A DNA stretch of 64,000 nucleotides, from contig JAHOYT010000046.1 of the NCBI GenBank assembly GCA_019038645.1, positions 25,389 through 89,388 of the forward strand, given 5' to 3'. The notes beneath the pieces were generated by a model. The model was not told the origin of the DNA. It did not search any database and saw only the letters and a list, made by a program, of their open reading frames with translations. Positions 21,230 through 29,413 of the stretch are shown here, in pieces. Both the position numbers and the translations under genes were made by a program. Within the stretch, counting starts at the first letter, position 1. The number at the start of each line of letters is the position of its first letter. The DNA comes from Bacteroidales bacterium. GTDB taxonomy: Bacteria; Bacteroidota; Bacteroidia; Bacteroidales; UBA12077.

Positions 21230-22099
21230 ATGAGTGTAAATATGCTTATTATTGGTGCTGGCAGAAGTGGCACAACAACATTATACGAACATTTAAAATC
21301 TCATCCTGATATTTGTTTTTCTAATATTAAAGAAATCCCTTTTTTTTCTGTTGAGGATATTTACCAGAGAGGAGAATCTTATTATCACTCCTTTTTTAAA
21401 CCAATAAATCAGAAAATAACCGCATCTTCAGATACTTACTTATTAATTGATAATGATGCACCATTAAGAATTTCCACTTATAATCCTGACATGAAGTTTA
21501 TTATCATGCTTCGTGAACCTGTTGCACGTTCATACTCTTCTTTTAATTATGCAATAAATAACGGGCATGAAAATAAAACTACCACTTTTAGAGATTCTTT
21601 TACTTATGAAAAAGAAAAAATCAGCAATCAGGATATTATTATAAGAAATAACCTGGGACACTTTTATACAGGGCTTTACCATAAGCATATTAAATACTGG
21701 ATGCAATTTTTCCAACAAGAGAATTTCTTGCTTATAAAAACCACTGATTTGAGCGAAAATTATGAGAAAGTCTTAAAAAATGTAAGCAAATTCTTAAATA
21801 TTGAAGAGTTCCCAAAAAAAGCTGAAATAAGAACGAATAAAGCATCAGGAGTAAAATTTATATTTTTACACAAACTTCTGATTGACAGAGACTCGAAACT
21901 AAGGAAGCTTATAAGTAGAATTTCTCCAGACTCTTTTAAAAAATCTGTTTTTAATTCAGGAATTATCCAAAGATTAAAGCGCCTTAATAAAAAGGAGTAT
22001 TTGTACGAGCCAATTAGCAAAGAAGACAAGAAATTTGTGGAGAAGCATTTCGAAGAAGATTTACAATTACTTAAGGATGAATTCGGTATTAGTTTTTAA
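21230..22099 (+). CDS. PAPS-dependent sulfotransferase
   Basis: This is a 289-residue sulfotransferase-fold protein. The 5'-phosphosulfate-binding loop is clear as GAGRSGTTTLYEHL at residues 9-22. The 3'-phosphate-binding segment is LREPVARSYSSFNY, with Arg95 and Ser101-104. Family members move sulfate from PAPS to a carbohydrate or other hydroxyl. In this cluster of glycosyltransferase, flippase, deacetylases and acyltransferase the likely acceptor is a surface glycan. The start could be Met1 or Met5. It stands on the + strand alone between minus-strand glycan genes, and its stop is 3 nt from the stop of the convergent deacetylase. Confidence 0.87.
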   Translation: MSVNMLIIGAGRSGTTTLYEHLKSHPDICFSNIKEIPFFSVEDIYQRGESYYHSFFKPINQKITASSDTYLLIDNDAPLRISTYNPDMKFIIMLREPVARSYSSFNYAINNGHENKTTTFRDSFTYEKEKISNQDIIIRNNLGHFYTGLYHKHIKYWMQFFQQENFLLIKTTDLSENYEKVLKNVSKFLNIEEFPKKAEIRTNKASGVKFIFLHKLLIDRDSKLRKLISRISPDSFKKSVFNSGIIQRLKRLNKKEYLYEPISKEDKKFVEKHFEEDLQLLKDEFGISF

Positions 22100-22102
22100 A
22101 CC

Positions 22103-23086
22103 TTAACCTCTATTAATTACATTTTTCCTGATTAATTTTTTACCTAAATACACTAAATATTCCTTGGTAATTATTTGCTTTACAGATAAATTTAATTCTT
22201 CAATGGGAATTCTCTGCAAGTGTTTTGAATAAAGTTCATCTTTTAATCCGGCACAACCAAAAGATAAATCGACCCTAGGATTCTCTGATGAATGAATAGT
22301 CTCAAAAAATCGCTTTGAAACATTATAGTCTGTAAATGGAAATGCAAAGAGATTGTATTTTGGATTAAAATTACTTTTTATCCACTGAGTGCTTTCTGCC
22401 GTTTGTTTAATTTGCTCCTCAAAAGAAATTTTATAATACTCCGGATGGTCTGTACTATGCGCTCCTACGGAGAATCCTTGACTTATCAAGCTTTCTATTT
22501 GAGTTTTTGAAAGATATGGCTGATTAATTTCGAGAAATTCATCAAAATCATAATTAAGTTTATCAGCTAATTTATCAATAAGCAAAGTATTATTATAATC
22601 AATATTTAATATGGCTTCACAGATTTTCTCTTTCACCACGTGCTTATCAAAAAGCTTAAGGCTAATATCCTTAATTACTTTGTCGTTTGTATTTTTCGCT
22701 ATTATTTCTTCTACTAATAAACTGGCTTTGTATCGATAAAATAGTTTCTTATTATCGACAAAATCAGAATTAACGAAAAAAACAGCAGGTATTCCCTTTT
22801 GTTTTAAAATTGGAGCAATAATATCATATACTTCTTTTAAGCCATCATCAAACGTAAATAAAACAGAATTTCTTTTTACATCACTCTGATTATTAATTGA
22901 ATCTACTATTGTCTCTACATTAATTGGTTCATAATATTTCAAAATAAAATCGATATCATTAACAAATTGTTTGGTAGTCCGAACTGAATATAAATTTTTG
23001 ATGTGCCCCAATTTACTATCACTCACCACATGATATAATGGCAATAGCAATCTCTTACCTGACAATTTTATTAAACTCCTAAGCAT
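22103..23086 (-). CDS. Polysaccharide deacetylase (NodB/CE4 family)
   Basis: This is a 327-residue CE4 enzyme, predicted to remove N-acetyl or O-acetyl groups from a glycan with a metal-dependent active site. Motif 1 is VLFTFDDGLKEVYD (Asp80 and Asp81). The metal-binding motif 2 is GAHSTDHP, giving H-x3-H. There is no signal peptide, so it is likely cytoplasmic or membrane-peripheral, acting on lipid-linked intermediates. Its start codon overlaps the upstream acyltransferase stop in a TAATG junction at 23084-23088, so the two are translationally coupled. Confidence 0.87.
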   Translation of the reverse strand: MLRSLIKLSGKRLLLPLYHVVSDSKLGHIKNLYSVRTTKQFVNDIDFILKYYEPINVETIVDSINNQSDVKRNSVLFTFDDGLKEVYDIIAPILKQKGIPAVFFVNSDFVDNKKLFYRYKASLLVEEIIAKNTNDKVIKDISLKLFDKHVVKEKICEAILNIDYNNTLLIDKLADKLNYDFDEFLEINQPYLSKTQIESLISQGFSVGAHSTDHPEYYKISFEEQIKQTAESTQWIKSNFNPKYNLFAFPFTDYNVSKRFFETIHSSENPRVDLSFGCAGLKDELYSKHLQRIPIEELNLSVKQIITKEYLVYLGKKLIRKNVINRG

Positions 23087-23976
23087 TACACCAATTTATT
23101 AATGGGCCAAATTAATTTATTTCGCTTATAATGATAATATTTAACCGGAACAGCACCAAATCCGCTAAAAAATCTTGCTAAATTATCAATGGTGCCTCCT
23201 TCAAAATCGAAAACTTCCTTCTTTTCTGCATATTTTTGAATAATCGAATCTATCAATAAAAACATCGCCGATTTTTCTTTCCCGAATTCATTCGATGATG
23301 AAACTAAAAATGTTAATCGGTTTTTGTAATTAATCAGAAATACTACCGCAAGAATATCGTTTTGATTATTAGTAACACTATAGCTTTCTCCAATTCCTTT
23401 ATTAACAGCTGATTCTATAATACTTAACAACTTTTGATAATGCCATTTACTTAAATCATTTACCGGATTTCCTTTTTTAAAGTTCCAAAGTTCCTTTGGT
23501 GAAATATTCTCAACTACATTCAGCTCCTGCTTTTTTGCCTTATTGATATTTCGTTTTGTATTTGTAGAAAAATTGCTTCTAATGCTTTCAAAATTTGAAG
23601 TCAGATTTAATTCAAAATTAGTTCTTTCAGTACAGTATTTTCCGGAGTCAAAGTCTAAGTTTAAAGCAATAAACCTGTATTTTGAAGGAATTAATTTTAA
23701 GAAATCTGTAGTTGCTATTTTTGCATTACTTTCCTTATAATAAGCACCTAACTGCTGACAAAATGGTGGTTGAATTAAATATTTTAAGCCATATTTTTTC
23801 TTTACCGGTAAAGGCATTATGGCCTTATAATCTCCATCAATTAAAGCTTCCCAACCTGGCGAAACAATATCTAAATACCACGAAAGTGAATACACCAAAC
23901 CATTATCTGATTTTTCAATTACGAAATCCCATTTTTGTTTATCAATCTGATTATGTTTGAGGTATTTTATTTCCAA
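23086..23976 (-). CDS. FemAB/GNAT-like acyltransferase (Acetyltransf_6 type)
   Basis: This is a 296-residue protein resembling the FemAB-like GNAT family found in Bacteroidota glycan loci. Visible parts are an N-terminal WYLDIVSPGWEALI domain and a basic central helix SNFSTNTKRNINKAKKQ. A C-terminal acetyltransferase half contains SAMFLLIDSIIQKYA and VFDFEGGTIDNLARFF. It probably transfers an acyl or aminoacyl group to a sugar or peptide. The only in-frame start is TTG at 23976. No ATG precedes the conserved N-terminus, so a rare start is assumed. It is coupled by TAATG overlap to the downstream deacetylase. Confidence 0.75.
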   Translation of the reverse strand: MEIKYLKHNQIDKQKWDFVIEKSDNGLVYSLSWYLDIVSPGWEALIDGDYKAIMPLPVKKKYGLKYLIQPPFCQQLGAYYKESNAKIATTDFLKLIPSKYRFIALNLDFDSGKYCTERTNFELNLTSNFESIRSNFSTNTKRNINKAKKQELNVVENISPKELWNFKKGNPVNDLSKWHYQKLLSIIESAVNKGIGESYSVTNNQNDILAVVFLINYKNRLTFLVSSSNEFGKEKSAMFLLIDSIIQKYAEKKEVFDFEGGTIDNLARFFSGFGAVPVKYYHYKRNKLIWPINKLV

Positions 23977-24021
23977 TGTAAAGTTATTTTTCAGTAATAA
24001 TTATAAAATATATTCTTAAAA

Positions 24022-24801
24022 TTATGAATATGACTGATAACACCGGATCCTTTTTCCACCCTTTGCTGCCATGATAATACCATAATTGTTTTTACCATAG
24101 ATCCATTTTCGATTTAATAAAGTTTTAACGAAAAATCCCCACCATAATAATTGATGCATACGTCTAAATTTCGTTTTAAAACCATATTTGTGAAGATAAT
24201 CAATTATTACTTCAAAATCAGGCCTGCCATTTATTGTTCCCGACTCATCATATCTCCCTGCAATTATAGTAAGATTTATATCTTTAGATTCAGATAAAAT
24301 ATTATGCATCCCTTTTAATGCTTCAAATTCAGCTCCATTTATAGTCAGGTTAATGTGGCTAATTTTCTGTATATCAACATTTAAATCACTTATAATATTA
24401 TCAAGGCTATCCATTTCAACCCTAATTTCTTTATCAATAAAACTTACTGAACTATCGATCGGTACATTATTTAATTGATTCCAACTTGTAGATTCACCTA
24501 AAAGCAACTTACAATCTCCTTTCTCAGAAAAAACTGCTTTTTGTATTAATGTTATATTAATCTTTTTTTCATTCAAGATTTTCTGAGCAATATTAATATT
24601 TCGTGGATCAGGATCGATTCCAATTATCCGTCCGTTTGGTTTCACCCTGTTATACATAGTAAACAAATCGCTGGTAACAGGCGCAATCATATCAAAGCCA
24701 AGCTGAATCCCGATTTCATCTTTTTTTAGGTTTGGAAATTTTAATGCAGAATCAGTTCTAATAAAAATTTTCCAGATAAATTGTTTTAAATACTTAATCA
24801 T
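24022..24801 (-). CDS. FkbM-family methyltransferase
   Basis: This is a 259-residue Rossmann-fold SAM-dependent methyltransferase. The IGIDPDPRN motif I/II region (about 80-88), VFSEKGDCKLL (about 110-120) and the FkbM hallmark INGAEFEALKGMHNIL near 170-185 are visible. Family members O-methylate sugars, polyketides or glycan ends. With the flippase, GT and sulfotransferase around it, a sugar of the surface glycan is the likely target. The motif-I glycines are less tidy than usual (LGFDMIAPV), which weakens certainty of activity. It is separated from the next gene by 45 nt on the same strand. Confidence 0.78.
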   Translation of the reverse strand: MIKYLKQFIWKIFIRTDSALKFPNLKKDEIGIQLGFDMIAPVTSDLFTMYNRVKPNGRIIGIDPDPRNINIAQKILNEKKINITLIQKAVFSEKGDCKLLLGESTSWNQLNNVPIDSSVSFIDKEIRVEMDSLDNIISDLNVDIQKISHINLTINGAEFEALKGMHNILSESKDINLTIIAGRYDESGTINGRPDFEVIIDYLHKYGFKTKFRRMHQLLWWGFFVKTLLNRKWIYGKNNYGIIMAAKGGKRIRCYQSYS

Positions 24802-24893
24802 TAAAACTGCCAGCTTAAATTTGTTAATAAAACTCTATTTATACTTAATTATACCTAAAAACATTAGCAGCTTTATGAATTTCCTATGCGAAG

Positions 24894-26198
24894 TTATTTT
24901 TCAAAAATGATTTCAAGCATCTTTTTATACACTGGCTCCCATCCTTTCCAGTATCCATGATCACTAAGTGATTCGTTATGCCACAGACTTATAAATGTGC
25001 CTTTTACCTTCTTAACTTTATTAATAATTTCACCAATTAGATCAATCGCCTCGTCAATATTCAATTTTAAATATTGATTTAAGGTAGTATCCATAACATA
25101 AAAAGGATAAATCATTAATTCGGTTTCTTTTTCGTTATATAAATCATAAAAAAGAAATGGCGTACAGGTTCCTGCTCTGAATCCCACATCAGTTGCATAT
25201 CCTAACGTGTAATCCTCTTTAATTCCCAGTTTCAATAAATTCTGATAAGTTTCAGTAAATAGTAATTTCAAAAAATGCTGTCTGCTTTTTGTTATTGATG
25301 TACAAGTTATACCTGACAAATATTCAAATTCCTTTTTTAACTGATCAAAACTTTCATTAGACTCATAAGAAGGATGAATACCTATTTCTGAAATCGCACA
25401 AATTTCTTTTATCAATTCCTGAAACGCTTCATTATCGAGCGGGAGGTTTTTATCGTATGTATTATAATTACCTACCAGAAAGAACCATAAAGGATTTATA
25501 TTATACTGTTTATGCAAAGCATCAAGATATCCGTAAGTATCAAAAGGATCTTTTTCTCCTGTTAAAGCCTGAAAACGTTTTATATTTTCATCAAAATCAA
25601 GCTTAAGTAAATCTCTCATTGCAGCGCCAATTGTTCTTACCGTTCCCTTATATAAATATGCGTATGCATTATCTATATCAATTGTAGAAATATACTTAAA
25701 CTCCCTGGTACAGGTTTTGAATCCAGGGAATTTTTCTGTAAGCATGCCAGATAATTTACATACCCACTGATCTACAACCGGGTCTTGCAAAAATCCATTT
25801 TTACCTGCCAGACTCTGATTTGCTTCAAATCTACCGTGCTGATCTGCACTAAAAGGTAAATATTCTTCGTATCGGCTAACTAAATAAAAAGCAGCCGCAA
25901 ATAAATCGAAAGGTAAATCCGGGCTTCCCGAAGTCTGAAAAAATATTTTGTTATTTTCCCAGGAACTAACTTCAATCTTTTTTTGCAAGATACTGGTCTC
26001 GAACAACAAACCTGCCGGAATAATCTGAATACATCCATCGATTAATTCATCTGAATAATTTATTTTCGCTAAATCTGATGATGCAAATTCATCTTTATCA
26101 GTGATGAGTTTGTAATCAACTCCCTGTATATCATTAAAAATAAATCTTAAGATATAATCGAGTCGCGACGAAGTTTTTTGTGCGTATATTAAAACCAA
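24894..26198 (-). CDS. Polysaccharide deacetylase-fold protein, divergent CE4-like
   Basis: This is a 434-residue protein of the Bacteroidota polysaccharide-deacetylase-like family with a DUF7033-type N-terminal half. The CE4-like core begins at ISTIDIDNAYAY and continues with LWFFLVGNYNTYDKN and IGIHPSYESNES, then GYATDVGFRAGTC and ISLWHNES. The second zinc histidine expected four residues after the first appears replaced (HPSYES), so catalysis may differ from classical CE4 or be absent. The start is TTG at 26198, which gives the family-like opening MVLIYAQK. No signal peptide is seen. It is the most upstream member of the leftward glycan run and follows mutS2 by 44 nt. Confidence 0.72.
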   Translation of the reverse strand: MVLIYAQKTSSRLDYILRFIFNDIQGVDYKLITDKDEFASSDLAKINYSDELIDGCIQIIPAGLLFETSILQKKIEVSSWENNKIFFQTSGSPDLPFDLFAAAFYLVSRYEEYLPFSADQHGRFEANQSLAGKNGFLQDPVVDQWVCKLSGMLTEKFPGFKTCTREFKYISTIDIDNAYAYLYKGTVRTIGAAMRDLLKLDFDENIKRFQALTGEKDPFDTYGYLDALHKQYNINPLWFFLVGNYNTYDKNLPLDNEAFQELIKEICAISEIGIHPSYESNESFDQLKKEFEYLSGITCTSITKSRQHFLKLLFTETYQNLLKLGIKEDYTLGYATDVGFRAGTCTPFLFYDLYNEKETELMIYPFYVMDTTLNQYLKLNIDEAIDLIGEIINKVKKVKGTFISLWHNESLSDHGYWKGWEPVYKKMLEIIFEK

Positions 26199-26242
26199 TG
26201 TATTAAGGATTTAGTTTATCCCAAATTTACAAAATTTTATTA

Positions 26243-28732
26243 TCATTCAAATTCAATAATAGTAATTCCTGAACCACCAAACTGAACACTTTCGTCATGA
26301 TATGATTTGATTACATCAACAGTATCAAGGTATTGACGAATTAATTGTCGTAAAATACCATCACCTTTCCCATGTAATATTTTTACCGTATTAACATTGA
26401 TTACAATGGCTTCATCGATAAAATCATTAACAATTTGTAATGCTTCTTCGGCCCGCTTTCCACGAACGTCAATTTCGGGTTTAAATTTTAAACGACGTTC
26501 ACCAAAATCCCACGATGAGCTACGTCCTGATCCGGAAGCGTTTCCTGATAATTGCTTGTATCTTTTTTCAGATATTTTCTCTAAACGTTTAATATCCAGT
26601 GTGGTTATCATATTACCAAAGGCAACCATTATACTTTTGCCATTCACGTCAAGCACTTCACCTACAGAATCCTGCCCGAATAATTTTACCTTATCACCTT
26701 TTTCATAGCTATTTGAATTCGGAGCCTTTTGAACCTCAACTTTATCTGAATCTTGTTTATCAGATTTTTTCTTTCCAAATTTTTCACGCTGTTTTAACTT
26801 CTCAATTTTACGATTAATTCTTTTTTCTTCTTCTGAATCAATTGTGCTTAATTGTTCTTTAAAGTCTGTGAGGTTCTTACGTGCTGTCTTCGTTTTTTCT
26901 TTGTCGGCCTGATTTTCTTTTATTTCGCGAATTGTATTTTCAATTTGTTTATTAACTCCTGCCAATAATGCTTCTGCATCTTCTTTTGCCTTTCCGGCAA
27001 TTTCTTTTCGTGTTTTTTCTGCTGACTCAAGCTCTGTTGTATATCTTGAAATTTGCTCTTCAAGTTTTTTCTCCGATTTTCTGATATTATCACGTTTTGT
27101 TTCCCAGTAACGCTTATCTCGTAAAATATCTTTCAGGTTTTTATCAAAATCGATATGATCTTTACCTATTTTATCGGTTGCTTTTTTAAGAATATCTTCA
27201 GGCAATCCAATTTTTCGTGCAATCTCAAAGGCAAAAGAACTACCGGGTTCACCAATTGACAAACGAAATAAAGGTTGAATTTTTGCTGTATCAAACAACA
27301 TTGCTCCATTTTCAATTCCACTTGTTGCCGAAGCAAAATGTTTTAATGATGTATAATGTGTCGTTATTACACCCTGAACTTTTTTGTGATTTAACGAATC
27401 CAGAATTGCCTCGGCAATAGCACCACCAAGCATTGGTTCAGTACCCGATCCAAATTCATCTATTAAAATTAAAGTTCCGCTATTTGCCGACTTTAAGAAA
27501 TTTTTCATATTCAGCAAATATGAACTATAAGTACTTAAATCATTTTCAATGGACTGATCATCACCAATATTCAAAAATAGATTATGAAATATACCTATTT
27601 CGGAATTTTCGTTCATAGGAACTAAAAGCCCGCATTGAAACATATATTGCAGTAAACCAACCGTTTGCAAACAAACTGATTTTCCGCCGGCATTAGGGCC
27701 TGAAATAAGTAATATTCTCTGATTATCATCATTTAATTCAATATCCAAAGGAACTACAGTGCGCGACTCCTCTTTAAACGACAAATAAAGTAATGGATGA
27801 ACAGCCTGTTTCCACTGAACCATCGGACGATCGTTAAATATTGGTTTTATTCCGTTCAGTTTATTAGCAAGTAATGCTTTAGAACGAATAAAATCAATAG
27901 TTCCCATGTAATCATAAGCCAAAAACAAATCATCGATGTAAGGACGAATATCATCTGCAAAAAGAGTAAGAATCTTTACAATTTCACGGCGTTCAGCATA
28001 ATAAAGCTCCCTAATATCATTATTAATTTCAACTATTTCTGAAGGCTCAATGTAAGCAGTTTTTCCAGTTGCTGATTCGTCAAGTATGAGTCCTTTTATT
28101 TTTCTTTTATGCGATGCATCGACAGGTATCGTTGCTCTGCCATCACGAATAGATAAAGAAACATCCTGTTCAACTATTCCGTTTTTTTGAGCATCTTTTA
28201 AAATAGCATGCAGGCGTTTCGAAACAGCACTTTCCTTGTCGCGAATATTTTTTCGGATTATATTTAGCTCAGGCGATGCATTGTCTTTGATCTTTCCATG
28301 TTTTGTAATAATTGCATCAATACGATCGAAAATAAAAGGATAAAGTTTTACATTCTCCGTCAGTTTTTGCAAATAAGGGTACTTTTCATCTTCTTTGCGT
28401 GCCTTAAAAAATTTAAGTATTGCATTTATTGTTTCCAACGATCGTTTCAGATCAAATAACTCTTCGGATAAAAGATAAGTTCCCACTATCTTTATCTTTG
28501 TTAATGCAGGAGTTAAATCAATAAAGTGATTTAATGGAAAATCCTCTTCCATTAACATTATTTGTTTAAACTCACTAACCTGACTAACCAGAGTTTCAAT
28601 AAAAGAATATTTGTTTGAAAATCGAATTTTATCAACCCGCATTTGCCCCAGGTTACTTAAGCAACCACCTTTTAGCATATCACGGATTTTATCAAACCCT
28701 ATTTTTTGTTCAAAATTTTCCGGGTAAAGCAC
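26243..28732 (-). CDS. mutS2: Endonuclease MutS2
   Basis: MutS2 is a MutS-like ATPase that suppresses recombination and, in some bacteria, acts on stalled ribosomes. The 829-residue protein lacks the mismatch-recognition domain. It has MutS lever/clamp helices, the ATPase with Walker A SGPNAGGKS (345-352), Walker B LILIDEFGSGTEP, and a long charged coiled coil at about 520-650. The C-terminal Smr domain shows DVRGKRAEEAL and the HGKGDG loop. The start is GTG at 28732. A short AAGGAA lies directly before it. A near-perfect 17-nt palindrome, AAAGTTTT-T-AAAACTTT, lies at 28771-28787 in the divergent gap. Confidence 0.95.
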   Translation of the reverse strand: MLYPENFEQKIGFDKIRDMLKGGCLSNLGQMRVDKIRFSNKYSFIETLVSQVSEFKQIMLMEEDFPLNHFIDLTPALTKIKIVGTYLLSEELFDLKRSLETINAILKFFKARKEDEKYPYLQKLTENVKLYPFIFDRIDAIITKHGKIKDNASPELNIIRKNIRDKESAVSKRLHAILKDAQKNGIVEQDVSLSIRDGRATIPVDASHKRKIKGLILDESATGKTAYIEPSEIVEINNDIRELYYAERREIVKILTLFADDIRPYIDDLFLAYDYMGTIDFIRSKALLANKLNGIKPIFNDRPMVQWKQAVHPLLYLSFKEESRTVVPLDIELNDDNQRILLISGPNAGGKSVCLQTVGLLQYMFQCGLLVPMNENSEIGIFHNLFLNIGDDQSIENDLSTYSSYLLNMKNFLKSANSGTLILIDEFGSGTEPMLGGAIAEAILDSLNHKKVQGVITTHYTSLKHFASATSGIENGAMLFDTAKIQPLFRLSIGEPGSSFAFEIARKIGLPEDILKKATDKIGKDHIDFDKNLKDILRDKRYWETKRDNIRKSEKKLEEQISRYTTELESAEKTRKEIAGKAKEDAEALLAGVNKQIENTIREIKENQADKEKTKTARKNLTDFKEQLSTIDSEEEKRINRKIEKLKQREKFGKKKSDKQDSDKVEVQKAPNSNSYEKGDKVKLFGQDSVGEVLDVNGKSIMVAFGNMITTLDIKRLEKISEKRYKQLSGNASGSGRSSSWDFGERRLKFKPEIDVRGKRAEEALQIVNDFIDEAIVINVNTVKILHGKGDGILRQLIRQYLDTVDVIKSYHDESVQFGGSGITIIEFE

Positions 28733-28916
28733 TTCCTTATTTTTTGATAAATATACAATTCTGCAAAATTAAAGTTTTTAAAACTTTGTAACGGCAAATT
28801 AAAAAAAAATCATACAGTTTAGAAACAATTATTACTTATGTTAATAAAATAACAAGCTTTTTTAGGTTTTATGATTTAATTATTTTTTATTTGTTTTTTA
28901 AATTAAAAATGTTCAA

Positions 28917-29264
28917 ATGTTTCAGGTTGGATTGTTTTCGACATTTATTCCCTATCTATTATTTGCTTTTGCATATATTGGATTTTTAGGAACTAATGCT
29001 TTAAACAAAAATCAATATATTGATTGTCCTGATTTACCAGCTGGATATGAGATTTCTTTTATAGATGAATATCGCACAGTATCCTCTTTTTATTCCAGTG
29101 AAAAAGATGAAATAAATGTTTCATCTTATTTGATTGAGCCCAAACTAAATCTTAAAGAGATTAATTCTCACACCAAATTTAGTCACTTCGACAGATTTGA
29201 TATTGAAAATTTATTCACTAATGGCTACATTTTAGCCAGACCTCCTCCTCCAATAAACGCATAA
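28917..29264 (+). CDS. Small single-pass membrane protein of the haem-uptake locus
   Basis: This is a 115-residue protein with one N-terminal transmembrane segment (about 6-26, FIPYLLFAFAYIGFLG) and a soluble tail that ends in a proline run, RPPPPINA. The tail is rich in Ser, Asp and Asn and contains the DLPAGYEISF strand. No named domain is recognised. The ATG at 28917 is used. A second ATG at 28909 is out of frame. It precedes the receptor gene by 149 nt and is probably part of the same uptake unit, which suggests an accessory role at the inner membrane. That role is inference. Confidence 0.65.
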   Translation: MFQVGLFSTFIPYLLFAFAYIGFLGTNALNKNQYIDCPDLPAGYEISFIDEYRTVSSFYSSEKDEINVSSYLIEPKLNLKEINSHTKFSHFDRFDIENLFTNGYILARPPPPINA

Positions 29265-29413
29265 GTTTCTTATAAAACATTTCGATTTAGCTTAATACTT
29301 TTTTACAAAAGCTATAACAATTCTATTTATTTAATAGCTAATACTAAGCAAATTAAGATGCAAGAATTATTTTGCCGATCTTATTTTGTAAAGTATTAAT
29401 CACAACAAATCAT

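Noticed and set aside
28771..28787. 17-nt palindrome AAAGTTTT-T-AAAACTTT between mutS2 and the haem locus
   Set aside because: It is pure A/T apart from one G-C pair per arm and occurs easily by chance in this composition; no second copy was seen.
29310..29339. Inverted repeat AGCTAT/ATAGCT before the haem receptor
   Set aside because: Short arms with an 18-nt AT-rich loop, no support as a regulator site or terminator.
29372..29413. TTG start 14 codons before the HmuR-like receptor
   Set aside because: It would place a polar stretch before the signal peptide; the ATG at 29414 begins the hydrophobic export signal.
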